From Burkholderiales bacterium (GTDB lineage: Bacteria; Pseudomonadota; Gammaproteobacteria; Burkholderiales; SG8-41), in assembly GCA_005800795.1 (NCBI GenBank), contig SYEN01000118.1, forward strand, positions 1-6,203: a stretch of 6,203 nucleotides of DNA. The letters run 5' to 3'. Below, piece after piece: positions 1 to 6,203 of this stretch (positions are counted from its first letter, which is position 1; every line of letters begins with the position of its first letter). A program made the translations under genes and the position numbers. Under the pieces are notes generated by a model that worked only from the letters and a program-made list of their open reading frames with translations, had not been told where the DNA came from and did no database searches.

Positions 1-1231
1 CACCAGAAAACTCATGCGGGTAACGCCACTGCGCTTCCGCTGGCATCTCAACATATCCTAATACCTCATTTATTCTATTATTTAAAAATTCCTTGGTACA
101 CTTAGTTCCAGTCAATCCTTCGGCCAAAGAATCACGTACAATCAACTTAGTATTTAATGCAGCATAAGAATCTTGAAATACCATTTGCAATAAACGATTA
201 TTATTTTTTTCACCCTGCCAATCAAATTCACCTTTAGTATTATCAAACAAACCAAGAATTGCTTTAGCGATAGTTGTTTTACCTGAACCTGACTCACCTA
301 CGATAGCAATAGTTGCACCAGAATACACATTGAAACTTACGTCATCTACAGCTTTTACATCGCCAATCTTACGTTTGAAGATACCTGTATTAATAGGGAA
401 ATATTGCTTTAAATTCTTAACTGCCAATATTTTTTTCGCATCCAATGCTTTAAATAAACTTTTGACATCAAGCGACGGAATGTCTTGTAATAATTTTTTA
501 GTATATTCATGCTTAGGATCATTAAAAAAATCTCTGGCCGCAGCATATTCAACAACTTGACCTTGACGCATCACCAACACATGATGCGCAACCTGTTGCA
601 CAACGGCCAAGTCATGACTGATAAACAACATACTCATTTGTCGCTGCTGTTGTAATTTTTGCAATAAATCCAACACCTGCGCTTGCACCGTTACATCCAG
701 TGCCGTACTCGGCTCATCGGCAATTAGTATCTCCGGATTTGCAGCCAAGGCCATAGCAATCATTGCGCGCTGCCGCTGCCCACCGGAGAGTTGATGCGGA
801 TAGCTTCGCGCACGCACTTCCGGTTCCGGGATGCCGACGCGGGCAAGTGCTGCCACCGCGCCGCTGTGTGCGTCAACGGCGCTCATCGCCTTGTGCAATT
901 GCAGTGACTCGGCAATTTGCCGGCCCACGGTAAAAATCGGATTCAGCGCCGTCATCGGCTCCTGAAAAATTACCGCAATGTCGTGGCCGCGCAAGGCTTG
1001 CAACGCTCCGGTTTGCATCTGCAACACGCTCTTGCCATCAAAAGTGATGTCACCCGACAACTTCGCATTTTCAATCAACCGCAGTATCGATAGTGCCGTG
1101 ACCGTTTTACCGGACCCGGATTCCCCCACCAGCGCGAGTTTCTCGCCCGCATTGAGCGCAAATGACACGCGATCCACCACCCGGCGCTCGCCGAAATCGA
1201 TGCACAGGTCATTGACTTCAAGCAGGCTCAC
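1..1231 (-). CDS. yejF: YejF-like peptide ABC transporter double ATPase (3' end beyond window)
   Basis: This is the ATP-hydrolysing subunit of a peptide-type ABC importer, with two nucleotide-binding domains in one chain on the cytoplasmic face. I translated 410 codons with no stop. Domain 1 has Walker A GESGSGKT (residues 36-43), Q-loop Gln90, signature LSGGQ (148-152), Walker B ILIADEP (168-174), D-loop STALD and H-loop His206, followed by an HEYTKKLL segment (241-248) like the HPYT motif of oligopeptide ATPases. Domain 2 has Walker A GESGSGKT (312-319) and Q-loop Gln353, and the window ends inside its signature (FSG, 408-410). E. coli YejF has about 529 residues, so roughly 120 are missing. 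The GTG start at 1231 overlaps the yejE stop as GTGA and has a strong AAGGAG 7 nt upstream. Codons for residues about 190-390 are strikingly AT-rich, unlike the first half. Domain 2 is shortened between Walker A and the Q-loop. DppD/DppF-type fusions are the alternative, but gene order favours YejF. Confidence 0.93.
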   Translation of the reverse strand, partial: MSLLEVNDLCIDFGERRVVDRVSFALNAGEKLALVGESGSGKTVTALSILRLIENAKLSGDITFDGKSVLQMQTGALQALRGHDIAVIFQEPMTALNPIFTVGRQIAESLQLHKAMSAVDAHSGAVAALARVGIPEPEVRARSYPHQLSGGQRQRAMIAMALAANPEILIADEPSTALDVTVQAQVLDLLQKLQQQRQMSMLFISHDLAVVQQVAHHVLVMRQGQVVEYAAARDFFNDPKHEYTKKLLQDIPSLDVKSLFKALDAKKILAVKNLKQYFPINTGIFKRKIGDVKAVDDVSFNVYSGATIAIVGESGSGKTTIAKAILGLFDNTKGEFDWQGEKNNNRLLQMVFQDSYAALNTKLIVRDSLAEGLTGTKCTKEFLNNRINEVLGYVEMPAEAQWRYPHEFSG

Positions 1232-2301
1232 CGCTCATCTCCTTCAAGCACCTTGCGCGGATCAAGCGCATCACGCAGCGCGTCGCCGATCAGAATCAGC
1301 AGCAGCAACATCACCACCAGCACGCCGAATGTCGATAGAGAAATCCACCACGCATCGAGATTTTCCTTGCCCTGATTGAGCAATTCGCCAAGGCTGGGGG
1401 TGCCCGGCGGCACGCCGAGGCCCAGAAAATCCAGACTGGTCAACGCGCCAATCGCGCCCGCCATCTCGAAAGGAATCAATGTCACTACCGGCGTCAGGCT
1501 ATTGGGCAAAATATGACGCCACATGATTTTCCAATCACTCTGGCCCAGCGCTTTCGCCGCACGCACATAGTCGAGTGTGCGGTTCTTCAAAAACTCCGCA
1601 CGCACATAGGCCGCCACACCCAGCCAGCCGAACAACGACAGTAGTATCACCAGCAGCGCGAAGCTAGGCGCGAACAAAGCCGACAGGATAATCAGCAGAT
1701 ACAACTTGGGCATTGCGCCCCAGATTTCGTTAAAGCGCTCCATCGCAATATCCGTCCAGCCCGCGAAGTAACCCTGAATCGCACCATACAACACGCCCAG
1801 CACGGTACACACCGCTGCCACGATCAGCGCAAAAAATACTGAAATGCGAAAGCCATACAGCAATCGCGCCAGCAGGTCACGTCCCTTATCGTCAGTGCCC
1901 ATGAGATTGTCCGCATCCGGCCGCGACGGATTGGGGTTCTTGGCGAAGTAATTGATCGTGCGATGATGGTACGGATTCAGCGGATACAGCGCAAAATTGT
2001 CCGCCGAGGTGATGTTCTTGCGTATCTGCGGATCGAGATAATCCGTCGGCGTTGGAAAATCGCCACCGAAAGTGGTTTCCGGTAATGTCTGCACCACCGG
2101 GAAAAACCACTGCCCGTTGTAGCGCACTACCAGCGGCTTGTCGTTGGACAAAATTTCCGCGCACAGGCTGATGACAAAAATAAAGATAAAAATCAATAGG
2201 CTACAGTAACCCAGCCGATTGGAACGGAACCGCCGCCACGCACGCCGCGCCGGACTGTTGGGCGCGCGCCCTTTCACTTGGTTTTGTACCGAAGTGTTCA
2301 T
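1228..2301 (-). CDS. yejE: YejE-like peptide ABC transporter permease
   Basis: This is one of the two inner-membrane channel subunits of the importer. From the ATG at 2301 it has 357 residues. An arginine-rich cytoplasmic N-terminus (RRAWRRFRSNR) leads into a first membrane helix. A periplasmic stretch follows, opening with NDKPLVVRYNGQWFFP, which closely resembles E. coli YejE (NDKPLLVRYDGSWYFP). After the GTDDKGRDLLARLLYG motif come about five further helices. The EAA loop that docks on the ATPase is RAAKALGQSDWKIMWRHILP, about two thirds of the way along, and the family's LTSLDFLGLG motif follows it. The start is uncertain by two codons: an in-frame TTG at 2307 would overlap the yejB stop as TTGA and lies 5 nt after a weak GAAG, whereas the ATG lies 2 nt past the stop. 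I prefer ATG. Its 3' end overlaps yejF by 4 nt, suggesting translational coupling. DppC/OppC paralogues lack the YejE-like periplasmic segment. Confidence 0.95.
   Translation of the reverse strand: MNTSVQNQVKGRAPNSPARRAWRRFRSNRLGYCSLLIFIFIFVISLCAEILSNDKPLVVRYNGQWFFPVVQTLPETTFGGDFPTPTDYLDPQIRKNITSADNFALYPLNPYHHRTINYFAKNPNPSRPDADNLMGTDDKGRDLLARLLYGFRISVFFALIVAAVCTVLGVLYGAIQGYFAGWTDIAMERFNEIWGAMPKLYLLIILSALFAPSFALLVILLSLFGWLGVAAYVRAEFLKNRTLDYVRAAKALGQSDWKIMWRHILPNSLTPVVTLIPFEMAGAIGALTSLDFLGLGVPPGTPSLGELLNQGKENLDAWWISLSTFGVLVVMLLLLILIGDALRDALDPRKVLEGDER
1239..1244 (-). promoter_or_regulatory. Ribosome binding site of yejF, deciding a GTG start
   Basis: AAGGAG on the minus strand, inside the last codons of yejE, lies 7 nt before the GTG at 1231. 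It is the strongest Shine-Dalgarno match in the operon and decides for the GTG that overlaps the yejE stop. An ATG 7 nt upstream of the GTG is out of frame. Confidence 0.75.
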
Positions 2302-2303
2302 GG

Positions 2304-3347
2304 TCAATCAAACTTCACACGCGGATCCAGCAGCGGATAGCTCAAATCCCGCAGCAAGTGCGCGATCAGGCCGATGAGGGTGAAGATAAACAAGGTGCCG
2401 AACACCACCGGATAGTCGCGCCGTATCACCGATTCGTACGACAGCAACCCGAGGCCATCCAGCGAAAACAGCGTTTCGATCAACAACGCGCCGGTAAAAA
2501 ATGCGCCGAGAAACGCCGCCGGAAAGCCGGTAGCCACAGGGATCATGGCGTTGCGAAACACATGCCGCCACAGCACCTTGTTTTCAGGAACGCCTTTCGC
2601 ACGTGCGGTTATCACGTACTGCTTGCGGATTTCCTCTAGCATGGAGTTCTTGGTCAGCACCGTGATGAACGCAAACCCGCCCAGCACAATCGCCGACACC
2701 GGCAGCACGATGTGATGCAGGTAATCCAATACTTTGTCCCACGTGCTGAGTTCCGCCCAGTTGGTCGAAGTAATGCCGCGCAGCGGAAACCATTGCACAA
2801 AACTGCCACCCGCGAAATACACCAGCAGAATCACGCCCACTACGAAACTGGGGATCGCATAACCCAGCAAAATCACAAACGTGGTCGCGGTATCAAACGG
2901 CGTGCCGGCGCGCACTGCCTTGGCAATGCCCAGTGGAATCGAAATCGAATACACCAGAATAAACGACCACAGCCCCAGTGTGATCGATACCGGCAGCTTC
3001 TCCTTGATGAGTTGCCACACGTCTTTGCTGTGAAAGAAGCTCTTGCCCAGATCAAAGCGTGCGAACTGCCCCAGCATCTGCAAAAAGCGCTCCGGCGCCG
3101 GCTTGTCGAAACCGTAGAGCTTCTTGATTTCCTCGATCTTCGCCGTGTCCACACCCTGCCGCCCGCGATAATTGGTCTCGGTGCGCGCAGCACCCGCCTC
3201 ACCGCCTGCGTCACGTCCCTGCAATTGCGAAACCATCTGCTCCACCGGCCCGCCGGGCACGAACTGAATGATGGTGAACGTGATCAGCAATATGCCAACC
3301 AGCGTGGGTATCATCAGCAGCAAGCGTTTTAGTATGTAGGACCACAT
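2304..3347 (-). CDS. yejB: YejB-like peptide ABC transporter permease
   Basis: This is the second inner-membrane channel subunit, pairing with YejE. It has 347 residues against 364 in E. coli YejB. The N-terminus MWSYILKRLLLMIPTLVGIL is the typical first helix of DppB/OppB-type permeases, followed by the FVPGGPVEQMV motif (residues 29-39). A hydrophilic periplasmic segment (about 40-90) is rich in Gly, Arg and Glu and carries the YGFDKPAPERF motif. Five more helices follow. The EAA loop is ARAKGVPENKVLWRHVFRNA (248-267), and ETLFSLDGLGLLSYESVIRRDYP near the C-terminus is the conserved permease ending, here cut only by description at FSLDGLG. It starts 2 nt after the yejA stop with a GGAG about 12 nt upstream, so translation probably depends on ribosomes leaving yejA. 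The final DPRVKFD fits the DPR ending of the family. Confidence 0.95.
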   Translation of the reverse strand: MWSYILKRLLLMIPTLVGILLITFTIIQFVPGGPVEQMVSQLQGRDAGGEAGAARTETNYRGRQGVDTAKIEEIKKLYGFDKPAPERFLQMLGQFARFDLGKSFFHSKDVWQLIKEKLPVSITLGLWSFILVYSISIPLGIAKAVRAGTPFDTATTFVILLGYAIPSFVVGVILLVYFAGGSFVQWFPLRGITSTNWAELSTWDKVLDYLHHIVLPVSAIVLGGFAFITVLTKNSMLEEIRKQYVITARAKGVPENKVLWRHVFRNAMIPVATGFPAAFLGAFFTGALLIETLFSLDGLGLLSYESVIRRDYPVVFGTLFIFTLIGLIAHLLRDLSYPLLDPRVKFD

Positions 3348-3349
3348 CG

Positions 3350-5149
3350 CTATTGTTTACTCCACCACGAACGCAGCACCCAGTCTTCGGGCTGATAATA
3401 CTGCGGCGCCACCGTCGGCTGTTCAAACCGCCCGGAACGATAGGCAATGCGAAACCCTTCGGCGTACCACTGTGGCACGGCGTAATGGCCGTGGCGCAGC
3501 ACGCGATCCAGCGCCTTCAACCGCGCCACCAGTTCCGGCCGCGTGCGTGACGCCACCGCTTGATCCAGCAGGTAATCCACGCTGGGATCACGCACGCCGG
3601 TCATGTTGCTCGACCCCTGGTTTTCCGCAGACTTGGAGTTGAAACGATCCAGCAGTTCGCTGCCTGGCGCTTCCGTACCGCGTATGCGCACCGTGGTGAG
3701 ATCAAAGTCAAAGACGTCCCAGCGCTTTTGAATCAGGGCGAAATCTGCTCGGCGGTATTTCGCCTCGATCCCCAGTTTGGCCAGCGCCTGCTGATACGGC
3801 GCGAAGGTGCGCTCGCCCGAACCGCCATCCAGATATTCCAGCACGAACGCCTCACCCTTGGCATTACGCAACGCGCCATCGCGGTAGGTCCAGCCCGCCG
3901 CGTCCAACAACGCCTTGGCCTTGCGCAAATTGCCGCGCAGGCCGTCCGGCCCGGCGGTGGACGGCGGCAACGGCACGGCATCATTGAATATCTTTGCCGG
4001 CAACTTGTCACGCAACGGCTCCAGCACCAACAATTCATCGACGCCGGGCAGGCCCTTGGCCTCGAAATCGCTGCCGACGAAAAAGCCGCGTATGCGCGCA
4101 TACGAGTTATAAAACAACTGGCGGTTCATCCATTCGTAATCCATCGCCAGCACCAGCGCCTCGCGCACGCGCGCATCCTTGAACTTGTCGCGCCGGCTGT
4201 TGATGATGTAGCCCTGAAAATCCCCCGCATTCTTCGCCGTCAATTGCTTGCGGATGAGTTCGCCGCTATCAAATTTCTTGCCGGTGTAGGCACGTGCCCA
4301 GTCACGCGCCGAAAACACCTGCACGTAATCAAACTCGCCGGCCTTGAATGCCTCGGTCTGTGCAGTGTTGTCCTTGTAAATCTTGAATGTCACGCGGTCG
4401 AAGTTGAACAGGCCGCGCCGCACGTTCAGATCACGCGCCCAATAATTCGGATCGCGGTCGTAGGTAATATCACGCCCGAAATTCATGCGCCCAATCTTGT
4501 ACGGCCCACTGGCGATGGGCTTGTCAGTGATGACTTCATTAAATGGTTTGCCCCTGCCCCATGCGCGGCTGAACACCGGCAGGCTACCCGCCAGCAGCGG
4601 CAATTCGGCGCTGGCACGCTTGAAGTCAAAGCGCACGGTGAGCTCACCAGTCACCACCGCGGCCTTCACGTCACCAAACACCACGCGATACTGCGGCGCC
4701 GCAGCTTTGCTCATCAGCGTGTCAAACGTGTGTTTGACATCGGCCGCGGTCACCGGCGTGCCGTCCTGAAACTTCGCTTTCGGATTGAGGCGGAACGTCA
4801 CCGATAGCAGGTCTTCGGCAACCTCGATATCCTCTGCGAGCAAGCCATACGCCGTGTTGGGTTCGTCGTAGGTGCCGGTCATCAGCGTCTCGAACACCAG
4901 CGTGCCCAGCATCGGCGCCGCCGCGCCCTTCAGCGTAAACGGATTGAACTTGTCGAAATTGGTAAGCCGCGTTGGCGCCACCAACGCAATGTTGCCGCGC
5001 TTGGGCGCATTGGCATTGGCCCACTCAAAACTGAAAAAGCCCGGCGGATACTTGATATCGCCAAACTGCGCATAGGCATGCGCCGCGTGAGCCGCGCCGG
5101 CAAAAGCCTGCAGCGCGATAAACAGCGCCAGCGCCACCCCCTGCATCAT
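3350..5149 (-). CDS. yejA: YejA-like periplasmic peptide-binding protein (SBP family 5)
   Basis: This is the extracytoplasmic solute-binding subunit that hands peptides to YejBE. It has 599 residues against about 604 in E. coli YejA. The N-terminus is a signal peptide with a hydrophobic core (residues 4-18) and likely AXA cleavage sites near AHA (20-22) or AHA (23-25). It has no Lys or Arg before the core, which is unusual, and an in-frame TAA four codons upstream rules out a longer form. Family 5 features include NFDKFNPFTLKG (64-75), the conserved FQDGTPVTAADVKHTF (127-142), PIASGPYKIG (211-220) and the YejA-like DPNYWARDLNVRRGLFNFD (233-251). Further on, YEWMNRQLFYNSYARIRGFF and LEPLRDKLP match E. 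coli YejA in pattern. In E. coli the system takes up oligopeptides and the antibiotic microcin C; the substrate here cannot be read from sequence. A TAAGG ribosome site 7 nt before the ATG supports this start. It is the first gene of the operon. Confidence 0.95.
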   Translation of the reverse strand: MMQGVALALFIALQAFAGAAHAAHAYAQFGDIKYPPGFFSFEWANANAPKRGNIALVAPTRLTNFDKFNPFTLKGAAAPMLGTLVFETLMTGTYDEPNTAYGLLAEDIEVAEDLLSVTFRLNPKAKFQDGTPVTAADVKHTFDTLMSKAAAPQYRVVFGDVKAAVVTGELTVRFDFKRASAELPLLAGSLPVFSRAWGRGKPFNEVITDKPIASGPYKIGRMNFGRDITYDRDPNYWARDLNVRRGLFNFDRVTFKIYKDNTAQTEAFKAGEFDYVQVFSARDWARAYTGKKFDSGELIRKQLTAKNAGDFQGYIINSRRDKFKDARVREALVLAMDYEWMNRQLFYNSYARIRGFFVGSDFEAKGLPGVDELLVLEPLRDKLPAKIFNDAVPLPPSTAGPDGLRGNLRKAKALLDAAGWTYRDGALRNAKGEAFVLEYLDGGSGERTFAPYQQALAKLGIEAKYRRADFALIQKRWDVFDFDLTTVRIRGTEAPGSELLDRFNSKSAENQGSSNMTGVRDPSVDYLLDQAVASRTRPELVARLKALDRVLRHGHYAVPQWYAEGFRIAYRSGRFEQPTVAPQYYQPEDWVLRSWWSKQ

Positions 5150-5156
5150 GCCGTAG

Positions 5157-5161
5157 CCTTA
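5157..5161 (-). promoter_or_regulatory. Ribosome binding site of yejA
   Basis: TAAGG on the minus strand lies 7 nt before the ATG at 5149. A second ATG follows directly at 5146, so the initiating Met could be either. The spacing favours the first. Confidence 0.6.
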
Positions 5162-5167
5162 TTACGA

Positions 5168-5195
5168 ATAATAAACATAACCTATTGATTTATAA
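5168..5195 (-). promoter_or_regulatory. Possible sigma70-type promoter of the yej operon
   Basis: Reading leftward, a TTATAA box (5195-5190, 3 of 6 to TTGACA) is followed after 16 nt by TATTAT (5173-5168, 5 of 6 to TATAAT). Transcription would start near 5161, leaving a leader of only about 12 nt that just includes the ribosome site. The -35 match is weak and such boxes arise by chance in AT-rich DNA, so this is tentative. Confidence 0.25.
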
Positions 5196-5259
5196 CACTA
5201 TTTTTAGAACCCCTCGCGCCCCGCCTGGCGCTGCACGCCTGCCCTAATTATCCTGCGCA

Positions 5260-5293
5260 GCGATGTGCAATGATATGGAACCAAGTGCATCGC
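5260..5293. repeat. Short inverted repeat in the intergenic region
   Basis: GCGATG at 5260-5265 is matched by CATCGC at 5288-5293. In RNA the stem could extend to 9 pairs by two G-U pairs and one more G-C, with a 16-nt loop. It lies about 100 nt upstream of the Bug-family start codon, so it could be a regulator half-site pair or a leader hairpin. No T-run follows, so it is not a terminator. Chance is a real alternative at this length. Confidence 0.3.
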
Positions 5294-5386
5294 GTAGTCT
5301 TGAGGATACTTGAAGAACGCTGCTTGCGGCTACGCTTTCCGGAGCCAACGGGTGCATTGCGTTTGACGAGGGTCAACAAAAGCGAA

Positions 5387-5390
5387 AGGA
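5387..5390 (+). promoter_or_regulatory. Ribosome binding site of the Bug-family gene
   Basis: AGGA, within GAAAGGA, sits 6 nt before the ATG at 5397. It supports the start giving the long n-region rather than the internal ATG at 5445. Confidence 0.65.
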
Positions 5391-5396
5391 CACGGT

Positions 5397-6203
5397 ATGA
5401 AAACTTTGTCGTCACGTTCTCGGTCTTCGCTGGTTTCTTCCCGGATGCGTCGCAAACCGCACACCACGGGCGACGCAAGAATTTCAGCAGCGGCAGTAAT
5501 CGCACTCGCGGCCCTGCTCGCACTACCCGGCGCGGCACATGCGCAGCAAAAATTTCCGGTCAAGCCGATACGCATCGTGGTTGCGTTTTCTGCTGGAGGC
5601 ACCAGCGACATTCTTGCGCGCCTGATCACGCAAGGCATGGGCGAAGCATGGGGGCAACCCATCGTAATTGAACCGCGCCCCGGGGCTGGCGGCACACTAG
5701 CCGCGGCCATCGTCGCCAAGGCCACGCCCGACGGCTATACGCTGCTGGCAACCTCCGCCTCGTTCCCTATCAGCGCGGCCAGCGGCGCCAAGCTGCCCTA
5801 TGACCCGCTCAAGGATTTTGCCACGGTGGGCGAGATTGGCGACGGCACACAGGTGCTGGTCGTCTCGCCTTCGCTGGCCGTAAAAACCGTGAAGGAATTC
5901 ATTGCCCATGCCCACACGCGGCCCAGCAGACTCCTGTTCGGCTCCACCGGGGCGCTCACCTCGACCCATCTTTCTACCGAGCGTTTCCGCAGCGCTGCCG
6001 GTATTCGCGCAACGCACGTGGCCTTCAAGGGGCAGTCGGAATACGTGATCGAGATTGTGGCCGACCGAGTGCATTTCGGTGCGCCGGGGTTGATCGTGGC
6101 GCTGCCGTTGATCAAGGATGGCAAACTTGTCCCGCTGGTGGTAGCCACGCCACAGCGCTCGCCGCTATTGCCCGATGTGCCGTCCGCACCCGAGGTGGTG
6201 CCA
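5397..6203 (+). CDS. Bug-family (TctC-like) tripartite tricarboxylate transporter solute-binding protein (3' end beyond window)
   Basis: This is a periplasmic binding protein of the Bug family, whose members bind carboxylates and similar small molecules, sometimes for TctAB-type membrane partners and often as orphans. The visible 269 codons are open to the edge; the family usually has about 320 residues. A signal peptide has a long basic, Ser/Arg-rich n-region (1-28), a hydrophobic core (about 30-43) and cleavage after AHA (47-49). The mature start FPVKPIRIVVAFSAGGTSDI is the classic first Bug ligand loop. RPGAGG then DGYTLL follow, and later FKGQSEY and PLLPDVPS, all family landmarks. The usual ENRPGAGG reads EPRPGAGG here. 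The ATG at 5397 has AGGA 6 nt upstream; the internal ATG at 5445 (residue 17) has no ribosome site. Paralogues are too alike to name the ligand. It is divergent from yejA and no TctA or TctB gene is visible. Confidence 0.93.
   Translation, partial: MKTLSSRSRSSLVSSRMRRKPHTTGDARISAAAVIALAALLALPGAAHAQQKFPVKPIRIVVAFSAGGTSDILARLITQGMGEAWGQPIVIEPRPGAGGTLAAAIVAKATPDGYTLLATSASFPISAASGAKLPYDPLKDFATVGEIGDGTQVLVVSPSLAVKTVKEFIAHAHTRPSRLLFGSTGALTSTHLSTERFRSAAGIRATHVAFKGQSEYVIEIVADRVHFGAPGLIVALPLIKDGKLVPLVVATPQRSPLLPDVPSAPEVVP

Larger units (their letters stand above)
5150..5396. promoter_or_regulatory. Divergent intergenic region between yejA and the Bug-family gene
   Basis: This 247-nt stretch separates two divergent genes and must hold the promoters of both unless one is read from further away. 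The part next to yejA is very AT-rich: 5161-5210 has 10 G/C in 50 by hand count, while the rest returns to the GC-rich background. I saw no credible short ORF with a ribosome site, no tRNA and no terminator. A short inverted repeat lies at 5260-5293. No convincing consensus promoter was found for the rightward gene. Confidence 0.7.

Noticed and set aside
330..560. Plus-strand open frame of 76 codons in the AT-rich block
   Set aside because: It is antisense to the continuous yejF frame, which carries ATPase motifs on both sides of it, so it is not a separate inserted gene.
1..1231. yejF as a pseudogene
   Set aside because: Despite its odd composition and shortened second domain, the frame has no stop or frameshift in 410 codons and both Walker A motifs are intact.
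978..1379. Plus-strand open frame across the yejE/yejF junction
   Set aside because: It is antisense to both genes and its protein has no recognisable motif.
2712..3332. Plus-strand open frame of 206 codons opposite yejB
   Set aside because: It is antisense to a conserved permease, is rich in Gln/His/Arg, and has no domain or credible ribosome site.
3560..4807. Long plus-strand open frame of 415 codons opposite yejA
   Set aside because: It lies wholly antisense to a clear family 5 binding protein, has low-complexity Arg/His/Gln-rich composition with no recognisable domain, and is the type of frame that GC-rich codon bias creates.
5346..5365. TTGACG near 5354 as a -35 box for the Bug-family gene
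   Set aside because: The matching -10 position would fall on the ribosome site and has no resemblance to TATAAT.
5270..5671. Plus-strand open frame overlapping the start of the Bug-family gene
   Set aside because: It is in a different frame from the Bug gene, lacks a ribosome site and shows no domain, while the frame from 5397 has a signal peptide and Bug motifs.
5697..6148. Minus-strand open frames opposite the Bug-family gene
   Set aside because: Both are shadows of the GC-rich coding sequence with no recognisable domain.

Overview
The window looks like a piece of a moderately GC-rich proteobacterial chromosome. The gene set suggests a beta- or gammaproteobacterium: a yejABEF-type peptide importer next to a Bug-family (TctC-like) periplasmic binding protein, a family greatly expanded in Betaproteobacteria. 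The taxonomic guess is inference. No RNA gene, CRISPR array, insertion sequence or phage gene was seen.

Layout. Positions 1-5149 hold one leftward operon, transcribed in the order yejA (periplasmic binding protein), yejB and yejE (two permeases), yejF (double ATPase, cut by the left edge). The genes are packed tightly: 2-nt gaps after yejA and yejB, and a 4-nt GTGA overlap between yejE and yejF. Together they encode a complete peptide-type ABC importer apart from the last part of the ATPase. YejA captures the solute in the periplasm, YejB and YejE form the channel, and YejF powers transport with its two nucleotide-binding domains. Positions 5150-5396 form a divergent intergenic region with a very AT-rich stretch next to yejA. 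From 5397 to the right edge a rightward gene encodes a Bug-type solute-binding protein, cut before its C-terminus.

The most unusual signal is inside yejF. Its first half has the GC-rich composition of the rest of the window (65% G+C by hand count in 781-900). The part encoding the end of the first ATPase domain, the linker and most of the visible second domain falls to about 32% G+C (61-540), then recovers in the last 50-60 bases. The reading frame stays open throughout. The same block holds a second ATPase domain that is shortened between Walker A and the Q-loop, and several 7-base A or T runs, one of them an in-frame T_TTT_TTT heptamer where a -1 slip would meet TAA at once. This suggests a mosaic gene or an assembly artefact. 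I see no clear sign of a wholly new system here.
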